A stretch of 38,615 nt of DNA from Clostridia bacterium (lineage in GTDB: Bacteria; Bacillota; Clostridia; Peptostreptococcales; Anaerovoracaceae), in assembly GCA_024693105.1 (NCBI GenBank), contig JAILLO010000062.1, positions 1-38,615 on the forward strand, in the 5' to 3' direction. Shown piece by piece: positions 31,084 through 38,600 of the stretch. The notes below the pieces were generated by a model. It had not been told where the DNA came from and did no database searches. It saw only the letters and a list, made by a program, of their open reading frames with translations. Both the position numbers and the translations under genes were made by a program. The first letter of the stretch is position 1. Each line of letters begins with the position of its first letter.

Positions 31084-32721
31084 TTAAATTTTTTCGAGTC
31101 CGGAAATATCAAGACCCGTATAGGCAGCAAGAAACTTTTCGAGAATGTCTGCCATTTTGCGGCAGCCGCCCTTTGAATTTGATTCGAGATTCAGAGGCAT
31201 AATCGGATCGTGCAGCGATTTGCGAAGGAGACACCAGCCGTTTCCGTTTTCGGCGCTGAAGTTGATGCGGACACCCTCGTAATTAGGCTCTTCAAGCGAC
31301 ATTTTGCCCGGGTCTGAAAGGACAAATCCCTTAAGCTCCTCAAGAATACGGTCTCCGTACGGAGAAAAATCAGGTTCTGTAATCGGGAATCTGACTTCGT
31401 ACGCTTCACATGGTTCTTTTAGAGCGGCAATGACAGTCGAAAGCTTTTTCCCATTTGCGGCCAGCTTTGCCGCATGTATGACAATTTTTGTCGCAAGATA
31501 TGCACCGTCATCAAGAAAATAGTTTTCTTTGAGGGCTGCGTGTCCGGAGGTTTCTATAGCAAGCTGCGAATCAATTCCCTCATTGTTGAGCCGGACAGCT
31601 TCGTTTATGACGTTTTTGTAGCCGCGCTTGAAACGATGGTGCTTCAAGCCGAGTGATTTTGTAAGAAATTCCGAGAGTTCGTTGCTTGTAATGCTGTCTG
31701 TAATGACCGTGGTTCCCGGATGGTCGTCTGCTATAAGGGCTGCGGCCATTGCGACTATACCGTTTCGTGAAATTTCGCGTCCGCTTTCGTCAACAGCGGC
31801 TGAGCGGTCGACATCCGTATCAAAAATTAGTCCGAAATCGGCACCGCTTTCGATGACCTGCCGGCTGATTGCGGCCATGGCTTTTTTGTCTTCGGGATTT
31901 GGTGCGTGATTCGGGAAATGACCGTCTGGGTCAAGGAAGCAGGAGGCGCTTACATCGGCACCAAGAGGCGCAAGTATTTTTCCGGCATAGAATCCGCCCG
32001 ATCCGTTTCCCGCGTCCACAACTATTTTTAGCCCGGAAAGGACCTTTGGAAGATCGGAACTCCTGCCTGCAACGGAAGAAGCATCGGCATATTTCCTGCC
32101 GGTTATGCCTTCTGCAATAAGCTGTTTCAGATGAAGGCTGTAGCGTTCCATAAGCGGTGAAAAAGAGTCTTTTGAGATTTCCGCATCGAAAACGGCATCC
32201 GTTGACGAATTCCATATGCCGGCATCGGCAATTTCTGCAAGTTCTTCATCAGACTCCGCAATGCGGATAATCTCGCTTATATCTTTTTTGTTAAGTCCGC
32301 CTGCGCGGTCAAAATATTTAAATCCGTTTCTGTTGAAGGGGAGGTGGCTTGCCGTAATCATGACAGCGCCGTCACACGCAAATTCGGGGAATATGGTTGA
32401 CATAAACATTGCGGGAGTTGAGGCAAGCCCGCATTCGGTCACAGCGCATCCGCAGCCGTCAAACGCAGCGATAATATTTGCCGCAAGAAGAGGACCCGAA
32501 AGCCTTGGGTCGCGTCCGACTGCAAGCTTAAGCGCGGACGGTTTCTTTCCGGTTTTCCGGGATAGCCACAAAACAAATCCGCATGAAAGCCGCCGTGCTT
32601 CGACAGGCCCGAGATTCGGGGTTTCGCCTTCTACGCCCTCAAGTGCAATACCTCTTATATCGCTCCCGTTCTGGAGCTTTTTATAATCGTAAGTTCCGGT
32701 TTCTGATGATATACAGGACAT
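31084..32721 (-). CDS. Phosphohexomutase (phosphomannomutase/phosphoglucomutase family)
   Basis: 545 residues in the four-domain alpha-D-phosphohexomutase fold. The phosphoserine loop is TASHLPFNRNG (Ser125), the Mg loop DTDVDR (Asp301, 303, 305), the sugar-specificity loop ETSGHAALKENYFLDDGAY, and a C-terminal phosphate-binding RKSLHDP. The sugar loop has ETSGH rather than GEQSGH, which fits phosphomanno/phosphoglucomutases more than GlmM. It interconverts hexose 1- and 6-phosphates and would link hexokinase product to polysaccharide or nucleotide-sugar synthesis. It is longer than the usual 450-470 because of an insertion around 165-225 (Ser/Ala rich). The ATG at 32721 has GGAAACGA upstream. 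Confidence 0.9.
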   Translation of the reverse strand: MSCISSETGTYDYKKLQNGSDIRGIALEGVEGETPNLGPVEARRLSCGFVLWLSRKTGKKPSALKLAVGRDPRLSGPLLAANIIAAFDGCGCAVTECGLASTPAMFMSTIFPEFACDGAVMITASHLPFNRNGFKYFDRAGGLNKKDISEIIRIAESDEELAEIADAGIWNSSTDAVFDAEISKDSFSPLMERYSLHLKQLIAEGITGRKYADASSVAGRSSDLPKVLSGLKIVVDAGNGSGGFYAGKILAPLGADVSASCFLDPDGHFPNHAPNPEDKKAMAAISRQVIESGADFGLIFDTDVDRSAAVDESGREISRNGIVAMAAALIADDHPGTTVITDSITSNELSEFLTKSLGLKHHRFKRGYKNVINEAVRLNNEGIDSQLAIETSGHAALKENYFLDDGAYLATKIVIHAAKLAANGKKLSTVIAALKEPCEAYEVRFPITEPDFSPYGDRILEELKGFVLSDPGKMSLEEPNYEGVRINFSAENGNGWCLLRKSLHDPIMPLNLESNSKGGCRKMADILEKFLAAYTGLDISGLEKI

Positions 32722-32761
32722 AATCGTTTCCTTTCGTAGGTTTTCAAATCAAAGACGCCTT

Positions 32762-32868
32762 CGCCGTCACGAAGCAGCGTTATTACAAAGTGCGCCGTCA
32801 CGAAGCAGCGTTATTACAAAGTGCAGCGCCGCGAGGCAGCGTCATTACAAAGTGCGCCGTCTGCAATG
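32762..32868 (-). repeat. 31-bp tandem repeat upstream of the phosphohexomutase gene
   Basis: The unit CGCCGTCACGAAGCAGCGTT followed by ATTACAAAGTG starts at 32762 and 32793, a third diverged copy at 32827 and a partial one at 32855. Spacings are 31, 34 and 28. It lies in the divergent gap between this gene and the sensor kinase, where the phosphohexomutase promoter must be. Confidence 0.85.
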
Positions 32869-33001
32869 CGGGAGCACCATTACAATTATAGAATAAAAAC
32901 CCCTCCCATACAATTCAAAAGCAGATTTCATAATTTAAAAAGAATTCTAAAGGTTTTCTATATATTCTGCGGCTTTGTGGAAATTCGCCCCCCGCTTGCG
33001 A

Positions 33002-33007
33002 TATAAT
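33002..33007 (+). promoter_or_regulatory. Candidate -10 box for the sensor kinase gene
   Basis: TATAAT at 33002-33007, about 48 bases before the ATG. A convincing -35 is not visible, so an activator may be needed. GGGGGGAG precedes the start codon. Confidence 0.45.
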
Positions 33008-33054
33008 ATGTTAAGTTCTGCGAAAGCAACTCGGATATTGGGGGGAGAACGGAA

Positions 33055-34866
33055 ATGAGCAGACGCCTCAGACATATTACAATAGCATTAATTATCATAT
33101 TCGGCGTTCTCTCGGCAGGAGTTGTTCTGAGATCGTTTGCTATTGATATGGATGCTGTACATCTGAATATGACTCATCTTACGCCTTATCAGGACGGCTG
33201 GCAAAGGGTTGTTTCGGGCACATATGGAAGCCCCGACTGCGTGCTTGAGCCTGTTGATGCGAAACATCCGCACGATTACAAGGCATACGAAAAGATGGTG
33301 CTTGTCAACGAGATGCCGAACCTTCTTTACGGAACGGAATCCTCTATGATTTTTCTTTCGATACAGCAAAAGGTGCAGGTATTTGTCGGGGAAAAGCTGA
33401 TTTATTCTTACGGAAATTTTGACGACGACCGTTTTATCGAGACGGTGCCGACGGCATGGAATGTTTTCAGGCTTCCGCTGGCATCATCAAATGAGCCTCT
33501 TATCGTTGAACTTATTTCGGCATATGATTTATATGCGGACGGGATTCCTGAGTTTTATGTGGGACCTTATCAGCACTGTGTAGGCTTCGTGACGGGGGCA
33601 AGGTCTCAGGATGTGTTTATGAGTTTCATCTTAATCGTGCTGGGTATTCTTATCATCCTGCTCGGTGCTTCGGTCCACAGCCTGGGTGACAGCAACAACA
33701 GCCTTCTTTACTGGGGAATTTTCACTCTGCTTGTCGGTATATGGGCTTTGTGCGAATGTCAGGTCGATCAGTTCCTGATTGATAATATTTATCTGGCATG
33801 GACAGTTAAATTCTCGGCTCTGTTCTTAATGCCTGTTCCGCTTCTGCTTTATGCGCGCTCGCGTGCGGCGCTGGGGCTTTGCAAGAAGGTCATAAACGTT
33901 GCAATCCCGGTGGTTGCACTTATTAATGCGGGAGTGATGCTTTGTCAGCTGCTTGGCATTGCCGATCTTTTGGAATTGATTACGGTGTCACATATAACGC
34001 TTGGAATTGCGGGATTTATGTTTACCATGGTAATTATCAGGGCACTTGGCACAACACACAGAAATGCATACAAGGTGAGCCTCGTATGTATTATCATTCT
34101 GCTTATATGCTTTGCGGCGGCAATGTATTTCTATTATCATTCGGAATATCTGCTTCTCAGCAGAAGTGTGCGTCTTACAGTATGTATTGTTTCAATGATT
34201 TACACATTTGAAACTCTGCATGAGGTTTGGGGAAAGGCGCGTGATGCGGCACATATTGAGCAGGAAATTCTGAATCAGCAGAAAAACCGCCTCATCAGCC
34301 AGATACATCCGCATTTTATGTACAATACGCTTTCTGCGGTCAGGGTTCTGATAGTGCGTGAACCTGAGAAGGCGAGCGACCTGGTGTACAGATTTTCGAA
34401 ATATCTGCGGATGAATCTCGACAGTCTGCAAAGCAGCGAGCCTGTTCCGTTTTCAAAGGAACTTGACCATATTAAGAATTATCTTGCGATAGAAAAGGTC
34501 AGATTTGATGACAAGCTGAATGTTACATATGACATACAAGTCGAGGATTTCTCTGTTCCTCCGCTTTCAATTCAGCCGCTGGTTGAGAATGCCGTGAAGC
34601 ACGGAATCTGCCAGAAGGAGGAAGGAGGAACAGTTACTGTTGCAAGCCGTGAAGCTGCTTCGGAAATTGTTGTGGAGATTATTGATGACGGCGCCGGCTA
34701 TGATGCGAACCTCGGAAAGAACTTCTGTGAATCGTCGAATCCTGCCGTAACGGTCGGATTTGAGAGCGTCAGGTCAAGGCTTGACATAATTGCAGGCGCA
34801 TCGCTCGAGGTTAAGAGTACACCCGGTAAAGGGACCCGGGCAACGGTGAGATTTCCAAAGCAATGA
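33055..34866 (+). CDS. Sensor histidine kinase, 7TM-DISM with LytS/YesM-type kinase
   Basis: 603 residues. One N-terminal helix (about 8-27) and an extracellular beta-rich domain (30-180) are followed by seven membrane helices (about 187-385). The layout is that of 7TMR-DISM receptors. The cytoplasmic His_kinase domain begins with AHIEQEILNQQKNRL and SQIHPHFMYNTL (phospho-His420), and the HATPase domain has PLVENAVKHG, DDGAGYD and a GKGTRATVRF end. The ligand of the extracellular domain is unknown. The response-regulator gene follows 130 bases later on the same strand, so the two form a pair. Confidence 0.9.
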   Translation: MSRRLRHITIALIIIFGVLSAGVVLRSFAIDMDAVHLNMTHLTPYQDGWQRVVSGTYGSPDCVLEPVDAKHPHDYKAYEKMVLVNEMPNLLYGTESSMIFLSIQQKVQVFVGEKLIYSYGNFDDDRFIETVPTAWNVFRLPLASSNEPLIVELISAYDLYADGIPEFYVGPYQHCVGFVTGARSQDVFMSFILIVLGILIILLGASVHSLGDSNNSLLYWGIFTLLVGIWALCECQVDQFLIDNIYLAWTVKFSALFLMPVPLLLYARSRAALGLCKKVINVAIPVVALINAGVMLCQLLGIADLLELITVSHITLGIAGFMFTMVIIRALGTTHRNAYKVSLVCIIILLICFAAAMYFYYHSEYLLLSRSVRLTVCIVSMIYTFETLHEVWGKARDAAHIEQEILNQQKNRLISQIHPHFMYNTLSAVRVLIVREPEKASDLVYRFSKYLRMNLDSLQSSEPVPFSKELDHIKNYLAIEKVRFDDKLNVTYDIQVEDFSVPPLSIQPLVENAVKHGICQKEEGGTVTVASREAASEIVVEIIDDGAGYDANLGKNFCESSNPAVTVGFESVRSRLDIIAGASLEVKSTPGKGTRATVRFPKQ

Positions 34867-34996
34867 AGGCGTGGACGTATAGGGATGAAAAATTCGGAGA
34901 GGAAACTCCGGGGATAAAACCTCAAAAATAAAGTTACTTTGCTATAGATGAATCTAAGAAAATTTTGTGTATTTTGGTGAAAGGAATTTGCAAGCT

Positions 34997-35854
34997 ATGA
35001 AGACAATATTAGTAGATGATGAACTTTTGGCACTCGAACAGTTTGAAATCGAGTGTGCAGGAATGGCCGAATTTGAAATTGTCGGCAAATTCAACCGCCC
35101 CAAAATGGCTCTTGAATATGCGAAGTCAAATCGTGTGGACTTTGCACTTCTTGACGTCGAAATGCCTGAGATGGACGGACTTGAACTCGGCAGGAAACTG
35201 AAAGAACTTTATCCGGATATTATTATTGTATATGTATCGGCATACAGCGAATTTTCAATGGAAGCCCTAAAGATGAAGGCGGATTATTACATCCTCAAGC
35301 CTTACAGTAGTGAAGACGTCAAGGATGTTCTTAAGCGTGCCCGTCTTCTTGCACACAGACAGGAGAAAGGCATTTTTATGCGGACCTTCGGTCATTTCGA
35401 TGTCTTTGTTGACGGAAAGGCAGTATACTTCCCAAGTGCGAAGGCAAAAGAACTTCTGGCGCTTCTTGTGGAAAAGAGAGGCGGCATCCTCACAACAGAA
35501 GAAGCGTTTACGCTGCTTTGGGAGGACAAGCCGTATGATGACACAAACTACAGTCTTTACAGGAAGGTGGCACAGAGGCTTCGCGAAAATCTCGAGGCTG
35601 CAGGAATTGAAAATATTCTGAGGGTAAGCAAGGGAGGACGCAGCCTTAACACCGAGCTGTTTGACTGCGATCTTTACCAGTTCCTTGACGGCGAGGAAAA
35701 GTCAAGAAAGCTCTACAGCGGCGAATATATGTCAAATTACAGCTGGGGAGAATATATGATCCCGGTACTTGACAGAATTCTTGAGGACGAAAAGCAGAGA
35801 AAGAGCCCGCAAGCCGCTTTGCAGGCGGATTATACCGGCAGGGGGAAAAGATAA
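34997..35854 (+). CDS. Response regulator of the SAPR type (receiver, winged helix, BTAD-like)
   Basis: 285 residues from the ATG at 34997, chosen because MKTILVDDE is the true receiver start and AAAGGAA lies about 11 bases upstream. The receiver (1-120) has DDE at 8-10, phospho-Asp53 in FALLDVEMPEMDG and Lys in YYILKPYS. A transcriptional-regulator winged helix follows (about 137-225), starting MRTFGHFDVFVDGKAVYF, a phrase diagnostic of SARP/AfsR-like domains. The rest is a short BTAD-like region with SGEYMSNYSWGEYM. The combination corresponds to COG3947. It is the partner of the kinase at 33055. Its target genes are unknown. Confidence 0.88.
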   Translation: MKTILVDDELLALEQFEIECAGMAEFEIVGKFNRPKMALEYAKSNRVDFALLDVEMPEMDGLELGRKLKELYPDIIIVYVSAYSEFSMEALKMKADYYILKPYSSEDVKDVLKRARLLAHRQEKGIFMRTFGHFDVFVDGKAVYFPSAKAKELLALLVEKRGGILTTEEAFTLLWEDKPYDDTNYSLYRKVAQRLRENLEAAGIENILRVSKGGRSLNTELFDCDLYQFLDGEEKSRKLYSGEYMSNYSWGEYMIPVLDRILEDEKQRKSPQAALQADYTGRGKR

Positions 35855-35974
35855 TTTCACGCGAAAAAATTTTTTAAAAAAAGTTGCGATATGGCACGAA
35901 GTTGTCACGTGATGCATCATATAATGAAATCACAAAAGGGTAATAAATATAAAAAGTTCAGGTAATTTTTTACC

Positions 35975-36083
35975 GGATTATATGGGCAAAACTGTTGAAA
36001 AGCAGATGACGCAAAGCTAGAGGGACTAAATCCCGGGAGGGACATGTCAGCCAGCTGCAGGGTTTGTTTGCAGGCAGTTTTGC
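35975..36083 (+). promoter_or_regulatory. Cyclic-di-GMP-I (GEMM-I) riboswitch with anti-aptamer strand
   Basis: The aptamer core is nearly canonical: GGGCAAA (35984-35990), a P2 stem CTGTT-GAAA-AGCAG (35992-36005) with a GNRA tetraloop, then GACGCAAAGC (36008-36017), GGGACTAAATCCC for the tetraloop-receptor side of P3, and ATGTCAGCCAGCTGC closing the core. About 20 bases downstream, CAGTTTTGC (36075-36083) is exactly complementary to GCAAAACTG (35986-35994), so it can displace the aptamer and is a probable expression-platform element. No usual target (motility, adhesin, cyclase) follows directly; a 20-codon ORF, a terminator and an HD-domain gene do. Confidence 0.85.
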
Positions 36084-36110
36084 AAGAGTTTTATCTGAAA
36101 AGGAAAGCAC

Positions 36111-36173
36111 ATGAAGGCATTCATGGTTCAGACAGAAATATGTGCATCCAAATATAGCAAACTTCAACCCTAA
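36111..36173 (+). CDS. Possible 20-residue peptide downstream of the riboswitch
   Basis: An ATG 6 bases after AAGGAAA opens a 20-codon frame ending before a TAA at 36171-36173. The start codon is inside a possible stem, GCACAT (36108-36113) with ATGTGC (36140-36145). It lies between the riboswitch and the terminator at 36211 and is the only ORF of any kind there. It may be a leader or small regulatory peptide, or chance. Confidence 0.25.
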   Translation: MKAFMVQTEICASKYSKLQP

Positions 36174-36210
36174 CCCACCTAAAGCACAAAACACAAAGTA
36201 ATGCAAACCG

Positions 36211-36250
36211 AAACAGACCTGTATCCCTAGCAGGTCTGTTTCACTTTTTT
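36211..36250 (+). terminator. Terminator downstream of the riboswitch
   Basis: AAACAGACCTG (36211-36221) and CAGGTCTGTTT (36231-36241) form a perfect 11-bp stem with a 9-base loop and CACTTTTTT follows. It ends any transcript from the riboswitch about 130 bases past the aptamer. Confidence 0.92.
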
Positions 36251-36286
36251 GCAGGTTTCAGTTTTTTTATATCGCGCCTTGCGAAT

Positions 36287-36306
36287 ATGTGGTATTATAA
36301 TGAAAA
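36287..36306 (+). promoter_or_regulatory. Promoter core shared with 37317-37336, upstream of the HD gene
   Basis: ATGTGGTATTATAATGAAAA is repeated base for base at 37317-37336. It contains a TATAAT -10 box (36296-36301). ATCGCG occurs a short distance upstream in both copies. It lies about 190 bases before the HD-domain gene. Confidence 0.55.
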
Positions 36307-36343
36307 CTCAGATAATTATATGCAAGGTTGCCTCAGGATTGCA

Positions 36344-36478
36344 CACAGCTGTCCGGCCGGGTTTTGTGGCAAGGCGTCACGGGCAGTGGTAAAGGCAGCC
36401 ATCCGGTCCGATTTTGCCGGCTGATGTCACGGCCGGCAGGAAAAGCGGTTTTGCGACCGGGTTTTGCGCGAAGGCGAA
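36344..36478 (+). repeat. Degenerate repeat before the HD gene
   Basis: Three loose copies of a CCGG(G/T)(T/C)(C/T)(G)ATTTTG...GGC..TCACGG pattern occur at about 36356, 36402 and 36458. They are diverged, with a spacing of 46-56 bases. The stretch lies in the leader of the HD-domain gene. Confidence 0.4.
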
Positions 36479-36491
36479 GGAGGAGAAAAAA

Positions 36492-37040
36492 ATGATGAAG
36501 AGAGAAGAAGCCCTTGAACTTCTGAAAAAGTACAATAAAGAACCGTTCCACATTACGCATGGGGAGACTGTTGAAGGCGTAATGAGATATTTTGCAAAGG
36601 ATCTCGGCTATGCAGATGAGGAGGAATTCTGGGGGCAGGTCGGGCTTTTACATGATATAGATTTTGAAATGTATCCCGAAGAGCACTGCGTGAAAGCTCC
36701 GGAACTTCTCAGGGAGGCGGGAGTAGATGAGGGAATCATTCGTGCGGTGGTATCGCACGGATACGGACTCTGTGCAGATGTAAAACCTGAGCATCAGATG
36801 GAAAAGATTCTCTTTGCGACAGATGAACTTACGGGGCTTATAGGGGCTGCAATTATACTGCGGCCTTCAAAGAGCATTCAGGATATGGAACTCAAGTCTC
36901 TGAAGAAGAAGTTCAAGGACAAGCATTTTGCTGCAGGATGTTCGCGTGATGTAATCAGGCAAGGTGCGGAAATGCTCGGTTGGGAGCTTGATGAGCTGAT
37001 GCAGAGGACACTTGATGCAATGAAGACCTTCTGCGACTGA
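36492..37040 (+). CDS. HD-domain phosphohydrolase-like protein
   Basis: 182 residues from the ATG at 36492, with AAGGAGGAG upstream. The HD fold is recognisable from HITHGETVEGVMRYFAKDLGY, where His starts the first helix, and GLLHDIDFEMYPEEHC, the His-Asp metal pair. VVSHGYG and FATDELTGLIGAAI follow, giving the third His and the late Asp. The group is annotated as HD-superfamily hydrolases of unknown substrate; it lacks the GYP motif of c-di-GMP phosphodiesterases, so a link with the nearby c-di-GMP riboswitch is not supported by its active site. It stands alone between two promoter copies. Confidence 0.85.
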   Translation: MMKREEALELLKKYNKEPFHITHGETVEGVMRYFAKDLGYADEEEFWGQVGLLHDIDFEMYPEEHCVKAPELLREAGVDEGIIRAVVSHGYGLCADVKPEHQMEKILFATDELTGLIGAAIILRPSKSIQDMELKSLKKKFKDKHFAAGCSRDVIRQGAEMLGWELDELMQRTLDAMKTFCD

Positions 37041-37212
37041 GACGTTTGGACTGATACGTTGTGCCTGATATATTGTAACTGTTGTTTCGCGACTGAGATT
37101 TGAAGAAAAGGAAACGAAAAAGTAAATATTAAAAAGGTCAACAGGTCATCTGCCGATTTCGGTGGGCGGCCTGTTGTGGTATATAGGGATGCTGCACGCA
37201 GAATTGTTTCTT

Positions 37213-37300
37213 CCGCTGCTCCAAAAATCAGATACCGCTGCTCTAAAAATCAGATACCGCTGCTCCAAAAATCAGATACCCTGCTCTCAAAAATCAGATA
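37213..37300 (+). repeat. 22-bp tandem repeat, four copies
   Basis: The unit CCGCTGCTCCAAAAATCAGA plus TA repeats exactly every 22 bases from 37213 (37235, 37257, 37279), and the fourth copy is diverged by a deletion and an insertion. It ends 8 bases before the palindrome at 37308, that is, just upstream of the promoter of the surface-protein gene. The 22-bp period is two helical turns. The rest of 37041-37212 holds only a CAACAGG/CCTGTTG hairpin (37139-37176). Confidence 0.9.
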
Positions 37301-37307
37301 GCCTTTT

Positions 37308-37336
37308 CACATCGCGATGTGGTATTATAATGAAAA
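37308..37336 (+). promoter_or_regulatory. Promoter with palindrome upstream of the surface-protein gene
   Basis: The perfect palindrome CACATCGCGATGTG (37308-37321) lies directly upstream of a TATAAT -10 box (37326-37331). The following 37317-37336 bases match 36287-36306 exactly. The palindrome occupies the region between the -35 and -10, a normal operator position. Confidence 0.6.
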
Positions 37337-37400
37337 ATACGGTAATTACAAGAGATAATGCAACTACTGACAGCTCATAAATTTGGGAGGGAGTTATTTT

Positions 37401-38522
37401 ATGAAAAAGACTAAAAAAGAGTATTGCCACTGATTTTGGCACTTTTGATGGCAGTTGTATTCATGCCGGGCCTTGGAACTGTAGCATATGCAGATGCACC
37501 GCCTGAGACATATAATGTATCCGTCACAATGGGCGCAAACATGACAGCCGATGATAGCACAAACCTGACACAAAACGGCATTGCCTCCGGAAGTGCTGTA
37601 ACAAGTGTTACAATTACAGCGGCAAGCGGATATATGTTTGCTGCCGGCAGTAACGGAGATTTTGTGCAAACAGGAGATCTCAACGGACTTGTAATAGAAA
37701 GAACAGATGGAACGCATATCACAATTTCAGGAACAGCAACAGCCTCGGTGGCCATTACACTTAAGGATGCAATTCCTACAACATATAATGTTGCAATCAC
37801 TTTGGCTTCCGGTATGGAGCTGATGCCCGGTTCCGGTGCATTAAGCCAGACCGTAAATTGCTTAGATACAGGAATTGCAAATGAAATAGAGCAGGTTAAC
37901 ATAAGAGTAACCGATCCTTCGAAAAAGTTTGCGGCAGAGCCTTATGAAGGAACCCCTAACAACAGCGATTTTCACGTTCAGCGACTTAATGATTCTCTTA
38001 TTCAAATTTACGGAAGGCCAAAGGGGACAAATGCCGATGTGTCTTTGACAATGAGTGCTCTCCCGGACCGGGGGGAAAACCCGACATTCACATCGAAAGT
38101 TGAACCCGGGGAGCATATGGACCGCGTTACTACAAGCGGAGCACTTGACCAGAGTAATATCGCTTCAGGTGCAGCAATTACAGATATTATATTTAATGCC
38201 CAAGAGGGGTATGCATTTGCCGCACAGGGGAATTTATGTAAACTTGTGGATACTTACTCCTGACGGCATTGTAACAAGAGAGCAGCTGGCATCATTTATC
38301 TATCGCTATGCGAAAGAGCAGGGCCGGGGCTTCGCGGCAGGCGAAAAGTTCGAACTGAACTTCAGCGATGCAGCAAGCGTTAGCACATGGGCTACAGAAG
38401 CAATGCAGTGGTGCGTAAAGAACGGTATCGTTACGGGTACAACTGATACTACGCTGACACCGGCAGGCACAGCAAACCGTGGCCAGATTGTAACTATGCT
38501 CTACAGATTCTTTAATCTCTAA
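37401..38522 (+). pseudogene. Surface protein with repeated beta domains and SLH end, broken by two frame changes
   Basis: From the ATG at 37401 (GGGAGG RBS) the frame stops after 10 codons. One more base in the A6 run at 37413-37418 would give MKKTKKRVLPLILALLMAV and then FMPGLGTVAYADA, a textbook signal peptide continuous with the open frame to 38263. That frame holds two beta-repeat units starting TYNVSVTMGANM and TYNVAITLASGM and a third cut short at FAAQGN. There the reading shifts again into a frame carrying the last part of one SLH domain (TPDGIVTREQLASFIYRYA) and a complete final SLH domain ending TMLYRFFNL at 38522. The third repeat end and the first SLH part are missing, which points to an internal deletion. 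So it is a decayed or phase-variable cell-wall protein. Confidence 0.75.
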
Positions 38523-38535
38523 TAGATAGGAACGC

Positions 38536-38600
38536 TTTCGGGAATTTCCGAAATGCTTTAGCAAAAACTAAAAACGGCAATTTAGCCAAGCGGCGCTTGG
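38536..38600 (+). terminator. Weak hairpins after the surface-protein gene
   Basis: TTTCGG (38536-38541) with CCGAAA (38548-38553) is followed by TGCTTTAGC rather than a T-run. A second hairpin CCAAGC/GCTTGG lies at 38586-38591 and 38595-38600. Neither is a clear terminator. Nothing else is visible to the window end. Confidence 0.3.

Noticed and set aside
36492..37040. HD protein as c-di-GMP phosphodiesterase controlled by the nearby riboswitch
   Set aside because: It lacks the HD-GYP motif and is separated from the riboswitch by a strong terminator and another promoter.
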